14,860 nucleotides of DNA from Stephanodiscus triporus (lineage: Eukaryota; Bacillariophyta; Thalassiosirophyceae; Thalassiosirales; Thalassiosiraceae). The position numbers and the translations under genes are program-made. Shown in pieces: positions 8,396 through 14,860 of the stretch. Numbering within the stretch: position 1 is the stretch's first letter; every line of letters starts with the position of its first letter. The notes under the pieces were generated by a model. That model searched no databases and was not told the DNA's origin. It was given only the letters and a program-made list of their open reading frames with translations. The stretch is from contig JALLAZ010000489.1 in NCBI GenBank assembly GCA_036939755.1, forward strand, positions 1 through 14,860, written 5' to 3'.

Positions 8396-10596
8396 ATGCC
8401 CCAGTCATCCGATCACGATCATCGTCGTAGTCGTCGGTCGTCCCCAATGGCCGGAACGACGACGAAGATCGCCGACGCGGCGCCCCGCGATTACGACGAC
8501 GACGACGAAAATGATGACGACGGCCGTCGTCCGCCGGACGACGCGCATTCCCTCTTCTCCCCTGCCGCCGCCCCGCGGCGCGACGACGACGTCATCCGGA
8601 GGCTGTCCCTCCTCGTCCCACTCGTCTTGATCCTTATCATACTCTCCGACGACCGCGTCGCCCCCTCCACCGTCGCAGTCGTCGTCGTCGGGGGGGGGAG
8701 TTGTCCGTCGCTGGCGTCGGCGCTGTCCCGATCCTACCGCCTCGTCGCGGAGGTGTCGCTCCTCCTGCTATGCGCGTCGTTCCTCCTGCACGTCTGGGGG
8801 GGGACGCCGTGCCTGGGGGACGAGGTGGTGGGACGTCTCCTCTTCTCTCCTCCGTCGCGCGGGGAGGACGACGAGGGCGCGACGTCGTCCGCGCGTCGTC
8901 GTTCGGGGACCGATGACGTGTCGACGGCGCGACGACGGGTACGAAGGAATAGGAGGAGGGCGGCGGAAATTCGCGACGACGACGACGAGCGATCTCGACC
9001 GACCCCCCCGACGGGGCGTCCGCCGACGCCTCCATCCCCCGCGATCGCATTGGGAGCGGCACTCGACGCGCTCGCCCTGACGTGCGCCGCGATGGTCCCG
9101 ACCGCACTCGTCGGGATGGGGCAGCGCGATGGCGGCGTCTCCCCCGGGCCCCGAGAGGCCATCGCGTCGTCGTCGTCGTCGTCGGAGGCGTCGGCGGCGT
9201 CGGCAACGCGCGCGTTTGCAGGGGTCGCCGCGGACATCGTCGTGCCGCTGTTGCCGCTAATGCCGTTGGCGATCGTAGTCCTCTCGTCCTTGCGTCCGTG
9301 GGACGGGCGAAGGGCGGCGTGGATCGTCGCGGGACGCACGGTCTGCGCGCCCTTGCGCGCCGTGACTTTCCGGGACGGATTCGTCGGGGACTTGCTCACG
9401 TCGGCGGTGCGACCGCTCCAGGACCTGGCGTCCGCGGCGTTCTGCGTGCCATTGGCGTTTCAGGACGCGTGGAGGGGGATGGTGGGATCGGGCGGCGCGA
9501 CGGACCACGTGTCGTCGTCGTCGTCGTCGCCGCCGCCGCTGGCGTTCGACTGGCTGCTGCACACAGTTGTGCTGCCGGGTTGCACGCTCAGTCCGTGAGT
9601 TATTCATTGGCACTTTTGTTTTTCTTCCCCGGGGAAGAAGAGAAGTGTGGGTGCAGGTGCGGGCGTTTTCTTTTCTATTCTCATGCCGTATGGTATTTCC
9701 TTCCGTCTCGCTTTCTCTAAAGCCTGTGGTGGAGATTTTTGCAGAATTTGAGACAGTGCTTCGATGCCAAACAGCGATGGCCGTACCTTGGTAACGCTTT
9801 GAAGTACTTCCTGGCGGCGGAGGTGGCGACCTTTGGTATTTTCAATCCGAGCGTCAAGCTGTCTCCGCTCTGGTTGACGTGTTTCTTTGTGACAACGTTG
9901 TATCAAGTGTGGTGGGACGTATTCATGGATTGGGGGCTCTTGGAAATCGATCCAAATTTCAGTTGCTACTGCTACAACGACACAACTAGCACAGGCGGTT
10001 GCGGTCGGCGGTTATTTTGGTGGTGGCCCTACTCCCTTCGTTCTCGGAGACTGTACGATCGCACATGGGTCTACCACGTCATATTCGGATTGAATTTCTT
10101 CCTGCGATTCATCGGAATGATGTCTCTTATACCTACAGTGTACCTCTCTAGAACGACCGGATTGATCGTCAACACCTACGAAGACCCAAACTTTCAATTG
10201 TTCGCAGGGTCGTTGGTCGCGTCCACGGAAATTTTCAGGCGAACGATTTGGGCCCTGCTTCGGCTGGAGTGGGAAGTCGTCAAGACAACTTCGGAACGTA
10301 TGACGGACGAAATACTTAATCCGACAGAAGGAAACATTAGCAGATCAAGCGACAACAGCAACATTTTGGAGGACGAAGAGGAGATGGCACCGATGACAAT
10401 CACTTCATCAGTAATGGTCGGTGGCGAACACCGGCGAGAGCCCTCATTTTTTACTTACAGGCGCAAGTTTTCTGCAGCTTCTCTTAGTGATATGTCAAAT
10501 ATGACTGATGTTCAAATATTAAGCGAGCTTTGTGTTTGGGCAACTGTTTTTTCTGGTGTTGCAGTCATTGGGATGGCTCATAGAGTGGTGTTGTAA
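8396..10596 (+). CDS. EXS-domain (XPR1/ERD1-like) membrane protein without SPX, two exons
   Basis: Exons 8396-9594 and 9753-10596 with a 158-bp intron (GTGAGT...TTTGAG) give 680 residues. EXS proteins export or recycle phosphate at plasma or Golgi membranes (XPR1, PHO1, ERD1). EXS hallmarks are VTFRDGFVGDLLTS (323-336), NALKYF (414-419), LYQVWWDVFMDWGLL (449-463), YHVIFGLNFFLRF (507-519) and EIFRRTIWALLRLEWE (559-574). Hydrophobic segments near 70-84, 114-134, 216-242, 274-298 and in exon 2 mark a polytopic protein. The SPX inositol-pyrophosphate sensor of PHO1/XPR1 is absent; the N-terminus is instead poly-Asp, Arg-rich and low complexity, resembling ERD1-type proteins. The intron join keeps the family's Pro-to-Gln-Cys spacing (LPGCTLSPQC) but not the Arg usually found between them. 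A stronger-looking acceptor at 9744 would break frame with the GTGAGT donor. ATG 8447 is an alternative start. Exon 1 is extremely GC-rich; exon 2 is ordinary. Confidence 0.82.
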
Positions 10597-10793
10597 GGTA
10601 TCTTCTCGGTGCGAAAAAGTCAAGTCCAAGTCATAGGATGTTTGAAGAGCTGACAGAATATTCATGAATGTATCGATGCTTCATAGTAGAGCTGAAAGAA
10701 CCTTTTTACAGTGCGTTATTGCTACGTAGTTTCTCAATTGGGATCATGTACGATCACGTCGGATGATCTCTTACATAATGTTACAGGATTTAC
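10597..10793. other. Convergent intergenic gap
   Basis: 197 bp between the stops of the EXS gene and the ferric reductase, AT-rich, holding both 3' ends. No gene or repeat is seen. Confidence 0.6.
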
Positions 10794-13700
10794 CTAGTAT
10801 GAGAAAGATTCATGATGGAAGTCTACCCGGACGTTTTTACTGTTTTTCTTCATCGAGGCATCCCAAACTCGATTTACCATGCTGTGTTTTGTTGCACATG
10901 ATGTAAAATCAATAAATATGAGGAGGGCTGACAACTTCGGTGGGAAATAAGGAAAACACAATACTGACCTTCCAGGACCACATGCAAATACAAGAATCGA
11001 AGAAGAACCAGTTATTTCAGCCTTCCTCTTGACGTCATCCATCACCAGTGGAAATTCTGGTTTTGAATAAAATATGGGTCCAATTGTATTATCTTGCATA
11101 GATTCTTCGCGAGTGACATGTATGGAAACTATCAACAGTGGCAATGAAGGATCGTGGATCGAGAGCTCACGATAGATCAATAGTTGGTCCAGGAACAGCG
11201 CTGCGTCGGCTTCAAAGGGCATTATCCAAATAAGATGCACATTATTTATGCAGTGTGGTTTTTTTACCTCGCCTTCCTCGTAGATATCCTTTACGATACT
11301 GATTATTGGGGTGATGCCGATTCCTCCGCCGACTAGAACAAGAGATCCATATCTGCGATAATTGAAAGACAGGTTACCATAGGGTCCGTCGACACGAATC
11401 AGAGCTTGTCTATTCTCCGATGCGCATTTCTCTGAGTATTTGACTATTCTTTTGGTATGATTACCCAACCTAAATGGGAGAGGGGCAGGTAGAATGAAAT
11501 AAAAATGTGTGAACGATCAGCGGAAGAGGAAGTGGCACGTCGAAGCTACTCAAACAATCAACAGAACTTACGCCCTTATATACAGGTCAATGAAGGGTTG
11601 GCTCGGGCCTGATGCAACTGAGAAGGGCTGCATAGTGTGTGGGGATAAGCCAGAGAGATGTGTGAGGCATCCTGCCGCCATGAACAATTAGCAGAGGGGC
11701 AGGTACCGACACAAATATTATTTACAACTCACATGCCATTCAGTGAGGGACAATTCCGGAAAGTTGACAACCACCCATTGTCCAACCGTATTACGACCGA
11801 GCAGCCGGTTGAGAGGCGTTTTGCTGACCCGAACAAAAGTTGTCTTTCCACGCTCCCCCGCAGGTTCTATGCGTATAGTCTTCCTTGGTAATTGTGTCCA
11901 TACCATATGCAAAATTTTGTCAATGGCGTAAGATGCGACGGAAGCCAAAACGAATGGCCGTGCACCGCGGGCATGCATGTAGACACCAACAATGAATCCA
12001 ACGAAGGCTAAGTGGCTCCAGTAAAATACGTTGAAGTATCTCCGTCGAATCCAGTTGAGTGAGGATATCGTGATGAAGATGCCAAACATCAGTGCAATGA
12101 AGCCGGTCTTGTACACGCGATCGGACATGAACTCCACAAGGCGATTGAAGTAGAAACAAGAATGGATGAAAGACATCATCACAGTAACTTGACCTATGAA
12201 CTGATGGTACACAATCACTTGGTCAAACGCCATACCAAGGAACCACGTGATTACACTGTTCTTTATGGCGGAGATAACCAAAAAGACGATGTTCCCCGCC
12301 GCTAGAGAGCCGAATCCAACATTGAGGTCGTATGGACTCAGTAGCAAAGCTGCTGCGTTCACAGCCACATAAAAGAGACAGAAGACAACGTATCCGTGCG
12401 AATGATGTGTCCCGCTTATGCGTTTCCCAAAACACTTTGTCCACGCTGTACGCAGCATGGTATTTCTCTTTTCCTGGTATGCGATTACCCTAGGCCAGAC
12501 CGGTTCTTTGTCTAATTTGCGTTGCTTGCAATTGAGTGCCATGGCGTCATGATGTATTCGATCGAGCCTTGGCAAGGCAATTGCCGTACCAATACTTGAG
12601 GACGCACTTGAAGACCAGAAAACTTCAACTCCTTCATCATGAGGAGGGCGCGGGGAAGGAGAGGGAGGTATGCTGGTTTTGTGGCTGGAGGAAGATACGA
12701 AGTCATCCTCGTTTGCATCGACTTCTAACGCGCAGTCCGTTCGATCGACACTACTCGAGATTGTGTCAGTTACATCGCACTCGGCGCCGTCCTTGGTTGT
12801 CCTCCGCAAAGATTTCTTGCCAGTGCGATTTGAGTTGCACCAATGTTTGTAATTCCGCAGTACTAGCGCAACCACGAAAAGGGCAGAAAGCGCGTAACAA
12901 AACAACGATCCGGGCGAGACGACCAGCACCCGCGGGGCGATCATGTGACTGATGGGGGGGTGCCAGCTCGGGAGCGTAAAACCAACCTCGATCAGGTCGT
13001 CGATGTTCGGATGATCGGTAGGTTGGCGGGCCGACCACAGATGATGCACCGTCGGATGGTGCTTGAATGGAGATACGGTCATGCCTACCACGAGGGCCGG
13101 GTGGCCGCTAAAAACCGAAAACGGGACATCGTTCGGCAGCACCTCGATGCTCATTGCGGCGTCCACAATCGCTGGATCTGTTGGCGAATACGTCGGAATC
13201 TCTTCCGTGATCTGTTCGGCGACTCCAATGCCCACTTCTTCGACGTCTTCGGTACTCGATTCAGTCTCTGATGTAACGTCCGTAATTGCCGTTGGCGACG
13301 AAGTTGTCGACCCTTCTACTTCTACCCTTTTGATTATGGAATTCAGGGAGGGATGTCCGAAAGGGAGCGGAAAATCGCTCGGGTCGCGAATCATCTCGTC
13401 GAGATTCTGCGGGTGATTCGGTGGCAGGTACTCCAGGAGCATCTCCTCGATCGAGGGGTGGTCCATCGGCTGTGGTATGCCATTAATGTAGTTTTCATCC
13501 ACGTCCGGGTGATCGAAGTACACGGTGACCGTGGGAAGTCCTTTCGGCAATTCGTCGACATTCAGGATTATGGATATGTCGATGTGCCATTCGGGCAACC
13601 GCACCGGATCTTGGAAGAGATCGTCAATCTCCGGATGATTCGACGGGAGCAAATCGCCCAGCTTGAGAAGGGAAAAAGAGGAGGTCGAACCATCATCAGT

Positions 13701-14279
13701 ACAACATGGAAACGCACGTACGACAAACAAATACGTCACAAACGGGGAGTAAATGAAGTCGTACCAAATCCATCACCGAGGGATGTCCTTTCGGCAACGA
13801 CTTCCCCTGCCTGTAGGACTCGAGGAGGTCCGGATGATCGAAGTACACGGTGGGGAATTCGCCGTACGGCGTGTCCTCCGCCCCGAAGAAGCGATCAAGT
13901 CCCGGATGACTCCCGGGCAATCCCCATGGCGCCAATAAGAATCCCTGTCGGACGAAGGCGATGACGAGGGCGTGTTGTGTTTTGAGGCGCGGACTACTCT
14001 ATTCGTAATGGGGCCGCGACAAAACGACGAATCAAAACTCACGTCGTCCCCGTCGAACCAACGGTGATCCTCGTCCGTGTAGGACTCTATGAATCCCATG
14101 AAGTCTTCGTTCTCGTCCAGCAGGGGGTGGCCGGGAGGGGCGGCGAGCCATTCGTCCGCGACGAGCTGCAGGGACGGATGCCACCACGGGAGCTTGTACT
14201 GTTCCCCGAACGCGAGCATCCTCTCGTCGCTTCCCCCGCGGAGGATTACGATGGCGAACAGGATCGACGCGGACTTCAT
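10794..14279 (-). CDS. Ferric reductase/NADPH-oxidase-like flavocytochrome with His-Pro-repeat ectodomain, six exons
   Basis: Exons 14279-14043, 13944-13765, 13661-11733, 11627-11572, 11469-10969 and 10881-10794 (introns 98, 103, 105, 102 and 87 bp) give 996 residues. The protein should move electrons from cytosolic NAD(P)H through FAD and two haems to an outside acceptor such as Fe3+, Cu2+ or O2. Order: signal peptide (1-~15); ectodomain with 14 HP motifs (34-373); membrane segment (384-408); Ser/acid-rich linker (409-555); six-helix haem domain with His pairs 625/639 and 689/702; FAD motif HPFSVASGP (782-790), formed by splicing; GPYG (829-832); NAD(P)-site GGGIGITP (848-855); CGPGSMV (964-970), also formed by splicing; ending FHHESFSY. 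The micro-exon of 56 bp encodes PFSVASGPSQPFIDLYIRA. Iron uptake is the most likely use in a diatom; an oxidase role cannot be excluded. The start is the only ATG giving a signal peptide in frame. Confidence 0.9.
12620..13661 (-). repeat. His-Pro repeat region of the reductase (exon 3 part and linker)
   Basis: The exon 3 part of the ectodomain carries HP at residues 148, 190, 207, 222, 242, 326, 341, 356 and 373, each in a context like LP-x-x-HP-x-hydrophobic-x-x-hydrophobic. Five more (34, 51, 92, 116, 133) are in exons 1-2 (14279-13765). Successive HPs are mostly 15 or 17 residues apart. A Ser/Thr/Glu-rich spacer (about 255-300) splits the array, and the membrane segment and cytosolic linker follow it. 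Confidence 0.8.
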
Positions 14280-14671
14280 GCTGCGTGTCTAGCGGTGCGG
14301 GTGGTTAGGGGTGGTGATGCGATGCAGGATAGATAAGTAGTTGTGTATCCCGATACGCGAGAGAGGCACAGCAGACGAATTGAAAAGCCGAATGAAGAAT
14401 GAAGTGTGATTGATGTGAACAAGAATGCCTTTTTGGCACGATAGCGTCAGCAACAACCAAGCAAGAGCAAGCTCGGATTTTGACGGTGAACGAAGGCTGG
14501 AATTTAGTTCGGATACGCGGATGGATAGCCGGGAAGCATTTCTCTATTTATCCTATTTTCTTCGTTGGTTTCGTTTCCGCTTTCTTAAGGCTATTCAAAC
14601 TTATTCCCGCGAACAAAATCACAGACCTGCCCGCCCGATACTGAGCCCCGATAGAGCCCATAAGATTACTT

Positions 14672-14762
14672 TTACTCGTATGTAGATTTCAGTACTGTAT
14701 TGCAACTGGGGAGCCACCCCTGTTACTCGTATGTAGACTTCAGCACTATCAACTGGAGCCAC
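14672..14762. repeat. Imperfect tandem duplication, ~46 and ~40 bp units
   Basis: TTACTCGTATGTAGA starts both units (14672 and 14723). Each continues as TTCAG(T/C)ACT...CAACTGG...AGCCAC, with two point differences and small gaps, the second copy being shorter. It is non-coding. Origin is unknown: replication slippage or a remnant of a mobile element. Confidence 0.75.
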
Positions 14763-14778
14763 ATAGTAGATACCATAG

Positions 14779-14817
14779 ACCGGGGTTTAAGATAAGCACC
14801 ACCGGGGATTAAGCACC
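14779..14817. repeat. Small adjacent direct repeat
   Basis: ACCGGGGTTTAAGATAAGCACC (split as 14779-14800) is followed at once by ACCGGGGATTAAGCACC (14801-14817), a shortened second copy. It lies beside the larger duplication at the window's right edge, so the repeats may belong to a longer array beyond it. Confidence 0.55.
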
Positions 14818-14860
14818 AGACACTAAATCTATTGTAATTAGCAAATTAGATAAAATCAAA

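Larger units (their letters stand above)
14280..14860. promoter_or_regulatory. Upstream region of the ferric reductase
   Basis: About 580 bp without a convincing gene. It should hold the reductase promoter (minus strand, reading from 14280 upward). It becomes AT-rich beyond about 14400 and ends in short direct repeats (14672-14762 and 14779-14817). I looked for a G-box-like ACACGTGC iron-response motif reported for diatom iron genes and did not see it here. Confidence 0.4.

Noticed and set aside
8637..9399. Arg/Ser-rich minus-strand frames opposite EXS exon 1
   Set aside because: They arise from GAC/GTC repeats read on the other strand; no domain and no splice support.
9745..9752. Acceptor TTTTTGCAG ending at 9744 for the EXS intron
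   Set aside because: It looks stronger, but with the GTGAGT donor at 9595 it shifts the frame and meets an immediate stop; the AG at 9752 keeps frame and motif spacing.
10890..10968. Continuation of the reductase frame through FPYFPPKLSALLIF
   Set aside because: This is intron: splicing GTCAGT to ACACAG restores the conserved CGP-x-SMV motif exactly.
11509..11691. Plus-strand small frame around 11509-11691
   Set aside because: It overlaps two reductase introns and the 56-bp micro-exon on the other strand and shows no features of its own.
14425..14685. 86-codon open frame upstream of the reductase
   Set aside because: No recognisable domain, ordinary AT-rich composition and no splice or homology cue; likely chance.
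1..14860. CRISPR arrays, tRNA, rRNA, bacterial-style operons
   Set aside because: No regularly spaced repeats with unique spacers, no RNA gene signatures, and every gene is monocistronic with spliceosomal introns.

Overview
The window looks like nuclear DNA from a photosynthetic stramenopile, most likely a diatom and possibly a Thalassiosirales-type centric (inference). The reasons are short GT-AG introns (64-158 bp, plus one of 468 bp inside a transposon), a signal peptide that could start a bipartite plastid pre-sequence, a pyruvate kinase with a mitochondrial-type leader, a flavocytochrome ferric reductase, and heavy GAC/GTC trinucleotide bias in some coding exons. No bacterial operon, tRNA, rRNA or CRISPR signal was seen.

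Layout: (1) 271-2008, plus strand: a two-exon DUF445-family membrane protein with an N-terminal signal peptide. (2) 2031-4082, minus strand: a three-exon pyruvate kinase with a mitochondrial-type leader; its stop lies 22 bp from the DUF445 stop (tail-to-tail). (3) 4303-8210: an apparently intact PIF/Harbinger-like DNA transposon. It has similar inverted ends built around the motif TGACCGCCCGC, a left-end array of nested palindromes, a plus-strand three-exon accessory nuclear protein (4604-6248) and a minus-strand two-exon DDE transposase (6373-7948) pointing at each other. (4) 8396-10596, plus strand: a two-exon EXS (XPR1/ERD1-like) membrane protein without an SPX domain. (5) 10794-14279, minus strand: a six-exon, 996-residue ferric reductase/NADPH-oxidase-like flavocytochrome with an unusual secreted N-terminal region carrying 14 regularly spaced His-Pro motifs. 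(6) 14280-14860: promoter side of the reductase, with two small direct repeats.

How it fits together: the four host genes alternate in direction. Without the transposon, the pyruvate kinase and EXS genes would share a divergent promoter of about 405 bp, so the element appears to have split a bidirectional promoter. All exon joins were built by eye from splice sites, reading frame and domain continuity. The pyruvate kinase, reductase, DUF445 and transposase joins are strong because family motifs are restored exactly across each junction. The EXS intron and the first intron of the transposon accessory gene are less certain. The part least explained by known families is the His-Pro-repeat ectodomain of the reductase.
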